Counted from the first letter of the stretch, positions 44,689 to 53,889 are shown. The stretch: 64,000 bases of DNA from Flavobacteriales bacterium (GCA_016710015.1 JADJLR010000002.1:310001-374000), one strand, 5' to 3'. Numbers and translations: made by a program. Notes: generated from the letters alone by a model not told the origin.

Positions 44689-45888
44689 TCATTCCTTCAT
44701 GAAAGTGGCCGCATGCCTCCGACCGCCTTCGGTCATGGTGAGAACATACGCGCCAGCTGGAAGGTCGCGCACATCTACTGAAGCCTTGCCCCGCACCCTA
44801 CGGACCAAACACCCGGCCGGGTCATGCAACTCCAGCGCGACCATTCCAAGATCCTTGAACCCGGATACGAACAGGACATCGGTGGCAGGGTTCGGAAATA
44901 CCTTGACCAAGGGTGCAGCATCGATCTCCGCTGTGGAAACAAGCGCCGCGATGGATGTGGTAACGAAACCCGAATCCACTTTCGCGAATACGTGATCATT
45001 GGAGAGGCTGTAATTGCCTAGGAAAGAACCGAACGAATTGCTGGAGAAGATCCCCTCCAGGATCAACGGCCAGCCTGAAGGTGCCCACGTGGTTCGCGAA
45101 TACAATCCATATGGACTGCGAATGAACAGGGCATCATCATGGAAGCGCAAGTCGCCGACCCAAGAGGTGAGCGTGCCTGGTTGGATGAATGACCAGATCG
45201 GGTCTGCGGGTGCGCCGTAACGGTGGCTACCATCCTCGTCATTGAAGAAATAGGTGCCATTCACCACTTGCAATTCCGAAACACGTGCGTACGCACTGAG
45301 GTTCTTGGATATATCAGACCATGTACTACCTCCGTTCACAGAATGGAACAGCTTCAAGGAATCAGAACCATAATAGAGGTCGCCATTCCCATCCAGTGCA
45401 GCACCGGTCACAGCAAAGGGAGTTGCAACATCCGTAAAGGACACGCCGGAGTTCGTTGAATACTTGAATCCCGTGGGTGTGGACAGGAAGATGTTCCCTT
45501 GTGCGTCCTTGTAAAAGCACCTGCCCGCTACGCCGGTGATCTCCGACAGCGTTACGCCATTGTCCGTACTACGGAAGACCTGTGGCTGCAGCACAGAGGA
45601 CGAAGGGTTGAGATCTTTCAAAAGGAACAAGCTGCCATCATCGGCATAGAAGGCCTTGGGGAAATCGCCGTGCTGCACGCCCGCCCAATTCCCTTCACCG
45701 TTCGAGGTGTACACGGAGTCCACGCTGGAATTACGTGCAAAGAGGACGAAGCGGCTTTCCGAAGCATCCACTTCCATGTAGTAGGTGTAATGCCGTGCAG
45801 CAGCCGGTGTTTCCATCAGGTCCCAAGTCTGTGCACTCGTGTTGCCGATCAAGCAGGTGATCAAGATCACCGGTCCAGTTTTCTTCAT
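44689..45888 (-). CDS. Secreted BNR/photosystem-stability-like beta-propeller with T9SS tail
   Basis: 399 residues from ATG 45888 (MKKTGPVILITCLIGNTSAQ); ATG 45894 is an alternative. The body carries sialidase-type BNR repeats (VFRSTDNGVTLSEIT, FKYSTNSGVSFTDVA, LFHSVNGGSTWSDIS), typical of WD-like propellers of secreted proteins. The T9SS tail is strong: VKVFPNPATDVLFVSGF, LELHDPAGCLVRRVR, LPAGAYVLTMTEG. Probably a surface-exposed binding protein rather than an enzyme. Confidence 0.8.
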   Translation of the reverse strand: MKKTGPVILITCLIGNTSAQTWDLMETPAAARHYTYYMEVDASESRFVLFARNSSVDSVYTSNGEGNWAGVQHGDFPKAFYADDGSLFLLKDLNPSSSVLQPQVFRSTDNGVTLSEITGVAGRCFYKDAQGNIFLSTPTGFKYSTNSGVSFTDVATPFAVTGAALDGNGDLYYGSDSLKLFHSVNGGSTWSDISKNLSAYARVSELQVVNGTYFFNDEDGSHRYGAPADPIWSFIQPGTLTSWVGDLRFHDDALFIRSPYGLYSRTTWAPSGWPLILEGIFSSNSFGSFLGNYSLSNDHVFAKVDSGFVTTSIAALVSTAEIDAAPLVKVFPNPATDVLFVSGFKDLGMVALELHDPAGCLVRRVRGKASVDVRDLPAGAYVLTMTEGGRRHAATFMKE

Positions 45889-45998
45889 GGTCATGGTATT
45901 GCTTGTGCAATTTATAAGAACGAACGGAGATCTTGTGGAGTGGGTCTTCCCAGCACCGCCTTCATCTTCGATCCGGTGAAGCCGACCCACCGTAGCCC

Positions 45999-46310
45999 TT
46001 GAACGATGGCTACCGTTTGCTGGTGGACCGTGTGTGGCCACGTGGCGTTCCCAAGATCACTGCGCATTTGGATGAATGGGCCAAGGACATCGGTCCGTCC
46101 ACCGAATTGCGGAAGTGGTTCGGGCACGAACCACCGAAGTTCACCGAGTTCAAAAAGCGCTATGTCAAAGAGCTGAAGGATCGCACCGACGAGCTGGATC
46201 GGATCCGCAGCCTAGCCCGAAAGCAGCGCGTACGCCTTTTGTATGGTGCCAAGGACGAAACGCACAACCAAGCAGTGGTGCTGCGCGAGGTGCTGCTTGC
46301 GAAAAGCTGA
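45999..46310 (+). CDS. DUF488 family protein, short N-terminus
   Basis: 103 residues, DUF488: DGYRLLVDRVWPRGVPKI, WAKDIGPSTELRKWFGHEP, RLLYGAKDETHNQAVVLREV. Family members of about 115-120 residues begin with IKRVYDPP-like residues that are missing here; the frame is closed by TAG at 45993 and the only start is TTG 45999. Either TTG is used, or the first 12-15 residues were lost or frameshifted. Function unknown. Confidence 0.75.
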   Translation: MNDGYRLLVDRVWPRGVPKITAHLDEWAKDIGPSTELRKWFGHEPPKFTEFKKRYVKELKDRTDELDRIRSLARKQRVRLLYGAKDETHNQAVVLREVLLAKS

Positions 46311-46333
46311 ACGTTAAGCACCCGCAGATCCAC

Positions 46334-46498
46334 CTACCCACAGCCCCCGCACGCATTGCACGCTGCACAAGCCGTACGATGGGAACCCGCATCACCTGAA
46401 AGCTGCAGGTTCCTCTTCCCGCTGAGCACAGGCAACCACATCCGCAGTAAATAAGCCGCAGCGGTCAATACGATGATGGATGTGAGGATGATCTGCAT
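46334..46498 (-). CDS. FeoB-associated Cys-rich membrane protein
   Basis: 54 residues: one membrane helix (MQIILTSIIVLTAAAYLLRM) and a cysteine-rich C-terminus (TACAACNACGGCG) with four cysteines. Short proteins of this type are commonly encoded right after feoB and are thought to help ferrous-iron transport. Its ATG overlaps the feoB stop by one base, so the two are translationally coupled. Confidence 0.8.
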   Translation of the reverse strand: MQIILTSIIVLTAAAYLLRMWLPVLSGKRNLQLSGDAGSHRTACAACNACGGCG

Positions 46499-48351
46499 CA
46501 GAGGCCCACGAGCACGTTGGTGAGCTGGTAGGTGATGAGGCTTGCAAGGTACGCCAGGCCAAAGAGGTATCCGCCCATGATCCACATGTACTTCCACGAG
46601 TTGGTCTCCTGTTTCACCACCACGAAGGTGCTGAGGCATTGCGGTGCAAAGACCAACCAGATCAACAAGGAGAGCTTGGTGCCGAGCGACCAATCCGCAG
46701 CGATCCGTTGCTGCAAGCGCGCTTCCATGTCGCCTTCACTTCCATCCATGGCGTACACCATGCCCAAGGCGCTTACCACCACCTCGCGCGCGGCCATGCC
46801 GGGAACCAGTGCAACGGAGATCTCTGCATTGAACCCGATGGGTGCGAACACGTGCTGCAGTGCGTGTCCCAATTCCTCGGATAGACTGCGGTCCACTGGA
46901 GTGCCATCGGCCAGGGTGCGCGGCGAAGGCGTTGCATTCAAGGCCCACATGATCACCGTGAGTGCCATGATCACCGTTCCCACACGCTTCAAGAAGATCA
47001 TGGCACGTTCCCACAAGCCAATGACCAAGCTGCGCATGTCCGGCCACTGGTAGGGCGGCAGTTCCATGAGCAAGGGTGCATGCGCGTGGTCGCGATCCGT
47101 GCGCTTTATCACCCAAGCCACGGTCATGGCGGCCACGATACCCAGCACGTACAGGCCCACCATCACCAACGCGGCCGAGATCGGATCGTACGGGAAGAGC
47201 GCTGCGATCAACAAGGTGTACACGGGGATCCGTGCGGAGCAGGCCATGAGCGGTGCTATGAGGATGGTGGTGAGCCGATCGCGCCAGCTACCGATGGTGC
47301 GCGTGGCCATGATGCCCGGTATGGCACAGGCGAAGCTGGAGAGCAACGGTATGAAGGATCGCCCGGATAGCCCCGCCTTGCTCATGGGGCGGTCCAGCAG
47401 GAAGGCCGCCCGCGGCAGGTAACCCGATGCTTCCAACGCCAGGATGAACAGGAAAAGGATGAGGATCTGCGGCAGGAAAACGAACACACTCCCCACCCCA
47501 CCGATCACGCCTTCAACCAACAGGCCACGCAACGGACCATCGGCCATGTGCGCTTGCAAAAGCCCACCCAGCGCGGCCATGCCATCCTCGATGAAACCAG
47601 TGAGCCAGCCGCCCAACGAGAACACGGCAACGAAGGTGACGAAGAGCACCAACGCCAACACCAGCAAACCCCAGAAGGGGTGCATCATGATCCGGTCGAT
47701 CCGATCGCTGGGATCGCGGTCCACGACCGGTTCGGTGACCGTGCGTTGGTAGATGCGTTGCACATCCTTCTGCGTGGTGAGCACCTGTTCCAGCCCAGAC
47801 GGCCGCCACGGCACATGAACACGGGGTTCCACGGCACGGTCCAAGAACGCACGCAGCTCATCGGCACCACGGGCATGGATGCTCACCGTGCGCAATACAG
47901 GCAATGCCAATTCCTGCTCCAGTGCCTCCACATCGATCTTGATCCCGAGTTTCTCCGCCCGGTCCATTTTGTTCAGCACCACCACCATGGGCATGCCGAG
48001 CCGCCGCATTTCCAAGACCATGCGCAAATGCAATCGCAAGTTGGAGGCATCGGTCACGCAGACGAGTAGGTCGGGCAAGGCTTCGCGGCTGTGACCGGTG
48101 ACCACATCGCGCGTCATGGCCTCATCATTGGAGATCGCGTTGAGGCTGTATGCACCGGGCAGATCAAGCACCTTCACGCTGCGCCCGGAGTTGGTGAACA
48201 GGGTTCCCTCCTTGCGCTCCACCGTTACGCCCGAGTAGTTGGCCACCTTCTGACGGCTACCGGTAAGTAGGTTGAAGAGCGCTGTCTTGCCGCAGTTCGG
48301 ATTGCCGAGCAAGGCGATGTGTGCCGGTGGCGCAAGGGTAGCTGCTTCCAT
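46498..48351 (-). CDS. feoB: Ferrous iron transporter FeoB
   Basis: 617 residues from ATG 48351, two bases after the feoA stop; the start at 48393 would overlap feoA by 40 bases. The N-terminal G domain has GNPNCGKTALFNLLTG (G1), a threonine-bearing switch I, DLPGAYSL (G3) and NKMD (G4). The membrane part shows the two Gate motifs, GLSGRSFIPLLSSFACAIPG and VALVPGMAAREVVVSALGMV, each with Cys/Ala-Arg features typical of FeoB. It imports Fe2+ across the inner membrane. It is shorter than the Escherichia coli protein, as is common in Bacteroidota. Confidence 0.95.
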   Translation of the reverse strand: MEAATLAPPAHIALLGNPNCGKTALFNLLTGSRQKVANYSGVTVERKEGTLFTNSGRSVKVLDLPGAYSLNAISNDEAMTRDVVTGHSREALPDLLVCVTDASNLRLHLRMVLEMRRLGMPMVVVLNKMDRAEKLGIKIDVEALEQELALPVLRTVSIHARGADELRAFLDRAVEPRVHVPWRPSGLEQVLTTQKDVQRIYQRTVTEPVVDRDPSDRIDRIMMHPFWGLLVLALVLFVTFVAVFSLGGWLTGFIEDGMAALGGLLQAHMADGPLRGLLVEGVIGGVGSVFVFLPQILILFLFILALEASGYLPRAAFLLDRPMSKAGLSGRSFIPLLSSFACAIPGIMATRTIGSWRDRLTTILIAPLMACSARIPVYTLLIAALFPYDPISAALVMVGLYVLGIVAAMTVAWVIKRTDRDHAHAPLLMELPPYQWPDMRSLVIGLWERAMIFLKRVGTVIMALTVIMWALNATPSPRTLADGTPVDRSLSEELGHALQHVFAPIGFNAEISVALVPGMAAREVVVSALGMVYAMDGSEGDMEARLQQRIAADWSLGTKLSLLIWLVFAPQCLSTFVVVKQETNSWKYMWIMGGYLFGLAYLASLITYQLTNVLVGL

Positions 48352-48353
48352 CG

Positions 48354-48611
48354 CTACTCCGGATCCACCAATATGAATGATGCTTCGTGACAACGCAGCG
48401 CGAAGGTGGTGCCACCCAAACGCACCGCCAAGGGTTCCTTGCCGACCCCGCCGGTGGCCACTATGCGCACCCGCTCTGATGGCACGAAACCCAGTTCCAC
48501 CAAGCGCAACACCAGTTCGCGATCCACGCTGTTGGTGGGAACGGTGATCTCCACCACATTGGCCCAGGCTTCCTTGGGCAATTCATCCAAACGTATGGTG
48601 GTCCCCTTCAT
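48354..48611 (-). CDS. feoA: Ferrous iron transport protein FeoA
   Basis: 85 residues from ATG 48611 (MKGTTIRLDELPKEAWANVV), an SH3-like FeoA fold with LVELGFVPSERVRIVATGGV, the loop LAVRLGGTTFALRCHEASFI. It is thought to assist FeoB. First gene of feoA-feoB-small Cys-rich protein. A CACTTTTG box at 48629-48622 on the minus strand lies only 11 bases ahead of the start, implying a very short leader. Confidence 0.92.
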   Translation of the reverse strand: MKGTTIRLDELPKEAWANVVEITVPTNSVDRELVLRLVELGFVPSERVRIVATGGVGKEPLAVRLGGTTFALRCHEASFILVDPE

Positions 48612-48787
48612 TCCAGACCGGCAAAAGTGAGAGTTCGAGCCGAAGTTCGGTATACCTCGATCATGGTAACCCGGGCATTGTTTGAAGATGGGCGTGTGTC
48701 CGCGTACGAGCATCCCGGATGCCGGAGTTGCCGATGGCACGGCTCTCACTTGTATGCTCACACTCTCCCACCGCCCCTTCCACTTGG

Positions 48788-49666
48788 TCAATACGAACCC
48801 GGCATATCGGCATCCACACAAAGAATGATGTCCGCTTGGCCACGGTACTCGGCATCGAGTCGGTCCAATCGCTCTGGTACCACTGTGGCGATCGTGACCA
48901 CCTTCAGTTCTGGATGTGTCTGCTTCAAGTACCAAACGATGCCCTCATGGAAGTCCGAATGGTAGGATCCGTTGAAATGCAGGAAGCGCGTACCCGGCTT
49001 GGCGTGTTGGGCAATGAACCAAGCCATGGTCGCATCCTTCAGGGCTTGGGCCTTCACCACATCGGGAGTGCCATGGTCGCCCAACATGACCAACATTTTC
49101 ACATAACCGGGCAAGGACGGATCGAAGGGGATCGGCAAGGGTGCCATCCACGCACGCTCCACTTGGGGTAGGGTATCCAACGCTTCAAAGCCTCCCCTGC
49201 TCACCGCACGGGCAGAGCGTCGCGGCACATTGGTGGCGATGAACGGCAAGCCCTTCTCTTTGGCCAAGTCCACCAACGCAGCATAGTCCGTGGCGTGATT
49301 CTTCCAAAGACGCGCTAGCGTATCGAAAGCGGCCTGATCGATCTCTCCGCGCAGGTACAGATCCAGTGTCGCCTGATCATCCGCCTCGATCATTTCCGCC
49401 CCCATGACCAGTGGGCCACGGGCAGCGAGATCACGTGCCACCACCAGTTGTAGCCAATGCGCGATCGGGTTGTTGTGCTGTTCGCCGAAGAGCACTACGT
49501 CGGCATCGGTCACGGTGCGTAGCAAGTGCTTGTACGAGACCTTCTTGCCCGTTGAGTTGAAGAGGGTGTAGGCCGGCAAGAGCTGGGCGCTCGCCACACT
49601 TGCTGCAAAGCCGATCAAAAGCAGCAGCGGAATACGCGTGGACCATGGGGTGTTGCTCTCGCTCAT
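48788..49666 (-). CDS. ChaN family iron/haem-uptake lipoprotein-like protein
   Basis: 292 residues; a signal sequence (STRIPLLLLIGFAASVASAQ) without a lipobox cysteine. ChaN/EreA-like fold: VLFGEQHNNPIAHWLQL with the Glu-x-His pair, VMGAEMIEADDQATLDLYLR, GDHGTPDVVKAQALKDATMA, HFNGSYHSDFHEGIVWYL. ChaN proteins have been reported to bind haem or take part in iron uptake, which agrees with its position just upstream of feoA on the same strand; there are 176 bases between them, so co-transcription is not certain. Confidence 0.8.
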   Translation of the reverse strand: MSESNTPWSTRIPLLLLIGFAASVASAQLLPAYTLFNSTGKKVSYKHLLRTVTDADVVLFGEQHNNPIAHWLQLVVARDLAARGPLVMGAEMIEADDQATLDLYLRGEIDQAAFDTLARLWKNHATDYAALVDLAKEKGLPFIATNVPRRSARAVSRGGFEALDTLPQVERAWMAPLPIPFDPSLPGYVKMLVMLGDHGTPDVVKAQALKDATMAWFIAQHAKPGTRFLHFNGSYHSDFHEGIVWYLKQTHPELKVVTIATVVPERLDRLDAEYRGQADIILCVDADMPGSY

Positions 49667-49745
49667 TCCACGAAGTAACGTGTTCCCCGTGGCTGGTGCT
49701 AATGGGCACAGACGAACGCGGTTTTCCCGTGCTTCCAGTGGACCC

Positions 49746-49753
49746 TACCTTCG
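49746..49753 (+). promoter_or_regulatory. Probable -7 promoter element TACCTTCG for pepD
   Basis: TACCTTCG fits TAnnTTTG with one change and ends 20 bases before the pepD start at 49774. The same octamer occurs in the dispersed ~70-nt repeats. Confidence 0.45.
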
Positions 49754-49773
49754 CGCTTTCGATACCATTCATC

Positions 49774-51222
49774 ATGAACGAAGCCATCCGCGCACTCGAA
49801 CCCGCCGCACTCTGGAACCATTTCGCCGACCTCAACGCCGTGCCGCGGCCGAGTAAGAAGGAGGAACGTGTGATCGCATTCATCAAGAAATTCGGTGAGG
49901 ATCTCGGCCTTCCCACGCAAGTCGATCACGCCGGTAATGTGATCATCAAGAAACCCGGTACCAAGGGCAAGGAGCAGGCGACGACGATCGCGTTGCAGAG
50001 CCATTTGGACATGGTACACCAGAAGAACAACGACACCATCTTCAACTTCGATACGGATGGCATTCGCATGAAGATCGATGGCGATTGGGTGAAGGCCGAG
50101 GGCACGACACTTGGCGCCGACAATGGGATCGGTGTAGCCACGATCATGACGCTGCTTGCTTCCACGGACATTCCGCACCCACCGCTGGAAGCGCTTTTCA
50201 CCATTGATGAAGAGACCGGGATGACCGGTGCGTTCGAACTGAAAGGTGGCCTACTGGACGCGAGCATCCTGCTGAATCTGGATACCGAGGAGGACAATGA
50301 ATTGACGATCGGTTGTGCCGGAGGTGTGGACGTGACGGCAACAGGCCACTACGCCAGCGAGGCCGCGCCGCAAGGGATCAAGGGCTATCAACTATCGGTT
50401 AAAGGCTTAACGGGCGGTCATTCCGGCACGGAGATCCACATCGGGCGCGGCAATGCGAACAAGCTGATGAACCGTATCCTGCTCGAAAATGAAGGCCATG
50501 GTATCCGCGTGTCAGCGATCGAGGGCGGCAGCCTGCGTAACGCGATCCCCCGCGAGAGCGTCGCCAGCATCGGTGTACCAGCGGACCAAGTGGATGCCTT
50601 GACGAAGTCGTTCAAGAAGCTCCGCGATACGCTGATCGCCGAACACGCTACTACCGATCCTGAACTAGAGATCGCCATGACTGCGGCCGACCTGAGCGGC
50701 AAGTTGATGGCCACCGCCGATCAGGGCCGTTTCCTGCGCGCCGTGCAAGCCTGTCCGGGCGGCATCTACCGCATGAGCCCCGATGTGGAGGGCCTGGTGC
50801 AGACCTCCAACAACGTGGCTCGCATCGAACTGAAGGATGGCAGCTACACGGTGATGTGCCTCACCCGCGGCTCGGTAGACACGGAGAAGATGGATGAGGC
50901 CAACAGCATCAAGGCGGTCTTTGAGTTGATCGATGCGAAGGTGAAGTTCGATGGTGCATACCCCGGCTGGGTCCCGCGCCCCGATGCCAAGATCGTGAAG
51001 CTGATGGCGGACATCTACCGCAAGCGATTCAACAGCGAACCGCATGTGCTGGCCTGCCACGCCGGACTGGAATGCGGCATCCTCGGCACCAACTATCCGG
51101 ATATGGAGATGATCTCCTTTGGCCCCACGATCAGAGGTCCACACTCACCGGACGAAAAGGTGCAGATCAGCTCTGTGCAGAAGTTCTGGGGGTATTTGCT
51201 GGAGACCTTGGAGCAAGTTTGA
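49774..51222 (+). CDS. pepD: Aminoacyl-histidine dipeptidase (cytosol non-specific dipeptidase)
   Basis: 482 residues from ATG 49774 (MNEAIRALEPAALWNHFADL). M20 zinc peptidase: metal ligands in SHLDMVHQK, GADNGIGVATIM and DEETGMTGAFEL, a dimerisation domain with GHSGTEIHIGRGNANKLMNR, and the final HAGLECGILG. PepD cleaves Xaa-His and other unspecific dipeptides in the cytoplasm. Length and motifs are typical. A promoter box precedes it. Confidence 0.93.
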   Translation: MNEAIRALEPAALWNHFADLNAVPRPSKKEERVIAFIKKFGEDLGLPTQVDHAGNVIIKKPGTKGKEQATTIALQSHLDMVHQKNNDTIFNFDTDGIRMKIDGDWVKAEGTTLGADNGIGVATIMTLLASTDIPHPPLEALFTIDEETGMTGAFELKGGLLDASILLNLDTEEDNELTIGCAGGVDVTATGHYASEAAPQGIKGYQLSVKGLTGGHSGTEIHIGRGNANKLMNRILLENEGHGIRVSAIEGGSLRNAIPRESVASIGVPADQVDALTKSFKKLRDTLIAEHATTDPELEIAMTAADLSGKLMATADQGRFLRAVQACPGGIYRMSPDVEGLVQTSNNVARIELKDGSYTVMCLTRGSVDTEKMDEANSIKAVFELIDAKVKFDGAYPGWVPRPDAKIVKLMADIYRKRFNSEPHVLACHAGLECGILGTNYPDMEMISFGPTIRGPHSPDEKVQISSVQKFWGYLLETLEQV

Positions 51223-51295
51223 GGCGCTACCCACCCGGCAAGAAGGAACTCACCCTGGATCCGTTCGATGCCATCTGCTTTCAACAAGGCAACGA

Positions 51296-51664
51296 TCAGA
51301 AAGCTTGGAAACGGAAGGAATGCCCTTCGCCCGTGCGGATCAAATAGATCCCAGCCTCCTGTGGCATTGCGATCCGATCTACATCGGGTTTCAACACACC
51401 TTGCACAAGTAGACGACCGATAGTGTCGAAAACAGCACACGTCGTACGCGATCCGTTCTGATCCACGAAGAACGAACCGTCCTATTCCTCGATGCCCAAG
51501 CCCGCGCCACGTCCGGAGTAGGTCGCGCTGGTGGTCTCGCCCCCACCTTCATCGAACAGGTGTAGACCCAGCGTCCCAACGACCTGACCGCCATAGTGGA
51601 ACGGGTCACTTGCGATACCCAACACCATAACATCTCCGTTGGCATCTACATCCGTCTCGTCCAC
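51296..51664 (-). pseudogene. Frameshifted remnant of a T9SS-tail protein
   Basis: The upstream frame (51664 to 51482) reads DANGDVMVLGIASDPFHYGG ... GAGLGIEE and then a stop. Directly after it, in another frame, comes FFVDQNGSRTTCAVFDTIGR, LLVQGV, then AGIYLIRTGEGHSFRF and a stop at 51296: a T9SS tail. No signal peptide or full domain exists. One frameshift plus a lost 5' part make this a dead gene. Confidence 0.7.
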
Positions 51665-51785
51665 ATGGAGGAGTAGCTATGCTATGCCGGGAGCAAGCTC
51701 ATGCCGACCGACACGAAGAAATCCATACACCGGTATTTCCTGAAAGACACTTCTCAGAATTGACACGTGATCACTTCGCCCCTGA

Positions 51786-52292
51786 TCAAGAGCGTTCCGT
51801 ACAGATCCGCTCCTGTTCTTCCACATACCCCGGGCACGATCGCACGTTGATCACGCGTAGGTCGTTGCGCACCTTGCGGATCCGAGGTCGCCAACCGAAC
51901 AGGTTGATCCTTCCGGGGCGTCCGCCTTGGATCGTGTAGCAGCGTTCGAGGACCTGATCCGAAAGCCCATCGCGCGTGCGGTACACAACGCCCAAGGTCC
52001 ATGTACCGGGCCAGATCGCAGGTTTCGCCACACAGCGGTCCCAATCCAATTTAATTACGCCGATCTGTGTGCGGAGCGAAGCGTACAACCCGCCGATCCG
52101 ATCTTCGGCACCGCCCAATGCATGCAGGTAACTGGAAGCCCGGACCTCCTTGCCTTCGCGATGGATGAAACGCTTCATGTGTCGATCGATCCGACGCACA
52201 TTGCCCTTCTTGATCGCTTGTGCAAAGTGGTAATCGTTGTCGCCCAAGGCAAATAGGGGGACCAAGACCAGAATAAGTATCAGGGATCTCAT
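51786..52292 (-). CDS. Small secreted basic protein, unknown function
   Basis: 168 residues with signal peptide MRSLILILVLVPLFALG. The body is basic (AIKKGNVRRIDRHMKRFIHR) with pairs of Cys-containing strands (DWDRCVAKPAIWPGTWTLGV, LERCYTIQGGRPGRINLFGW, VRSCPGYVEEQERIC). Family unknown. On the same strand as, and 21 bases downstream of, the lipoprotein gene at 52314. Confidence 0.65.
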   Translation of the reverse strand: MRSLILILVLVPLFALGDNDYHFAQAIKKGNVRRIDRHMKRFIHREGKEVRASSYLHALGGAEDRIGGLYASLRTQIGVIKLDWDRCVAKPAIWPGTWTLGVVYRTRDGLSDQVLERCYTIQGGRPGRINLFGWRPRIRKVRNDLRVINVRSCPGYVEEQERICTERS

Positions 52293-52313
52293 CGTTGCAA
52301 TGATGGCCGGATA

Positions 52314-53015
52314 TCAAGGTGTCAACCAACTACGCCATTCCGCGATGGCCTTCCGCAAGCGATCTTCTGACATATCCACGCGCAACCGCTGATCTCCCGT
52401 TACATCATGCTGCTGGCCGGTGAAGGTGTCCAGCGTCCGCATCACGGTACGGATATAGGTGTCGTGGATCGTGGCGTTCTCGCTACCGATGATGAAGATC
52501 GGTGTGGTCTCCAACACGCTGATGAGGTAGCGCACCGCAGCGCGATCCTGTTGCTCCAGCCGCGCGTATCCCTCCTTCGTCCCACAGACCATGGGGCGCA
52601 TGCGACGATAGTCCATCAACTCGATCGATCCCAGGATACGATGGTCCTCGTTCCAATGCGCCGTGGCAGCCATGGCCAGCGCGAAATTCAGGTGCCGGGC
52701 AATGTAGGTGTGGGTGAGGCGCGCATGCGGATCCTCGCCCCAATATCGACGTGACAGCCGATCGAAGCAATACCGGGAGCTGTCATTCTTCAACTCCTCC
52801 TGCAACATGGACAACAGTTCGCATGTGAGCGGAGTGGCCGGAGGATAGGCCCCTCGAAAGAGATCCGTGCTGTCCGTGAGTGTTCGTTGCACCTCAGCGA
52901 CAAACTCCTGCGGAACCGATGAGCAGATGGGCCATGCGCCAGCGTCGGACTGCGATGCCCCATCATGAGTACAGCCGAGTAGGATGATGATCAACAATGG
53001 GATCGATCGTATCAT
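52314..53015 (-). CDS. Lipoprotein of unknown function
   Basis: 233 residues from ATG 53015. Lipoprotein signal MIRSIPLLIIILLGC with Cys15. The folded part is mostly helical and His/Arg/Glu-rich (LTHTYIARHLNFALAMAATA, DYRRMRPMVCGTKEGYARL, DMSEDRLRKAIAEWRSWL). No family recognised. It and the gene at 51786 may form a two-gene unit. Confidence 0.65.
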   Translation of the reverse strand: MIRSIPLLIIILLGCTHDGASQSDAGAWPICSSVPQEFVAEVQRTLTDSTDLFRGAYPPATPLTCELLSMLQEELKNDSSRYCFDRLSRRYWGEDPHARLTHTYIARHLNFALAMAATAHWNEDHRILGSIELMDYRRMRPMVCGTKEGYARLEQQDRAAVRYLISVLETTPIFIIGSENATIHDTYIRTVMRTLDTFTGQQHDVTGDQRLRVDMSEDRLRKAIAEWRSWLTP

Positions 53016-53215
53016 GGGTATCCGGTTCAATACTGTGCCGTACACCTGTGATCGGCTTCGGTTCGATCCGGAGACCGACCGAAGTAAGCAGCCATGGGGA
53101 GCGGGCATTGATATCGCTCCGGCTCAATGCCTTCAGCCGAAGAACTAGTAGATCTACGAGGTGTTACGCCCATGCTATCCATCACCTTTGAACCTGTGCC
53201 GATCACCAAAACCAA

Positions 53216-53803
53216 ATGACCATGAACATTCAACACATTGCCCCTTCCGTCGTGCTAACGTCCCTCCTTTTTGCGGCCTGCACCACACCTCCAGCGCCGT
53301 GCCCACCCGTGGAAGAACATTTCGTTCATTCGCTTTCTTCCATCCCACCAGAAGCCGATGCGAACATTGCAGTTGTGGAAGGCTATTTGACCGCGCTTAC
53401 AAAGGCGGATGCTGACGCGATACGAGCAGCTGCAGCACCGAACTTCTACGCGAACAATACCTTCACCCCAGCTGACTCCTCCGATGTGGAAGGCGTGATC
53501 GCAGATTGGTTGAGGAACGACTCGACCCGCTCCGATCAGCGGATCGAAAGGGTCTTTGCTGAGTGCGTTCGTGTCGCTGACGGTAACGAATATGCTGGCG
53601 ATTGGGTACACTACTGGGGTACCTACTCCGCCACGGACAAGGCCACCGACAAGCCATACCAAGTACCTTTCTTCTATGATGCCCGCGTACAGGATGGCAA
53701 GATCACCAAGTCGTACACGTACTTCGACAGGTTATCCGTATTCCATCAGTTGGGTATTGCGCCACCACCTGCGCCTGCAGCGAAGAAAGCGTTGGAGAAA
53801 TAG
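53216..53803 (+). CDS. SnoaL/NTF2-like lipoprotein
   Basis: 195 residues; lipobox LFAAC with Cys22. The domain at about 48-175 looks like an NTF2/SnoaL cone: VVEGYLTALTKADADAIRAA, APNFYANNTFTPADSSDVEG, WVHYWGTYSATDKATDKPYQ, VPFFYDARVQDGKITKSYTY. Such folds bind small ligands or act as isomerase-like enzymes; role unknown. A good terminator follows. Confidence 0.75.
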   Translation: MTMNIQHIAPSVVLTSLLFAACTTPPAPCPPVEEHFVHSLSSIPPEADANIAVVEGYLTALTKADADAIRAAAAPNFYANNTFTPADSSDVEGVIADWLRNDSTRSDQRIERVFAECVRVADGNEYAGDWVHYWGTYSATDKATDKPYQVPFFYDARVQDGKITKSYTYFDRLSVFHQLGIAPPPAPAAKKALEK

Positions 53804-53826
53804 GACTCTCCCTGTGTGAAGTGAGA

Positions 53827-53859
53827 AGAGCGGGAGGCACTGTAGCTTCCCGCTCTTTT
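53827..53859 (+). terminator. Intrinsic terminator
   Basis: AGAGCGGGA (53827-53835) pairs with TCCCGCTCT (53848-53856) and is followed by TTT, 24 bases after the SnoaL-like gene stop and just before the DUF6090 array. Confidence 0.8.
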
Positions 53860-53889
53860 GTATGGATCATTGCAACAGAACACCATTGA

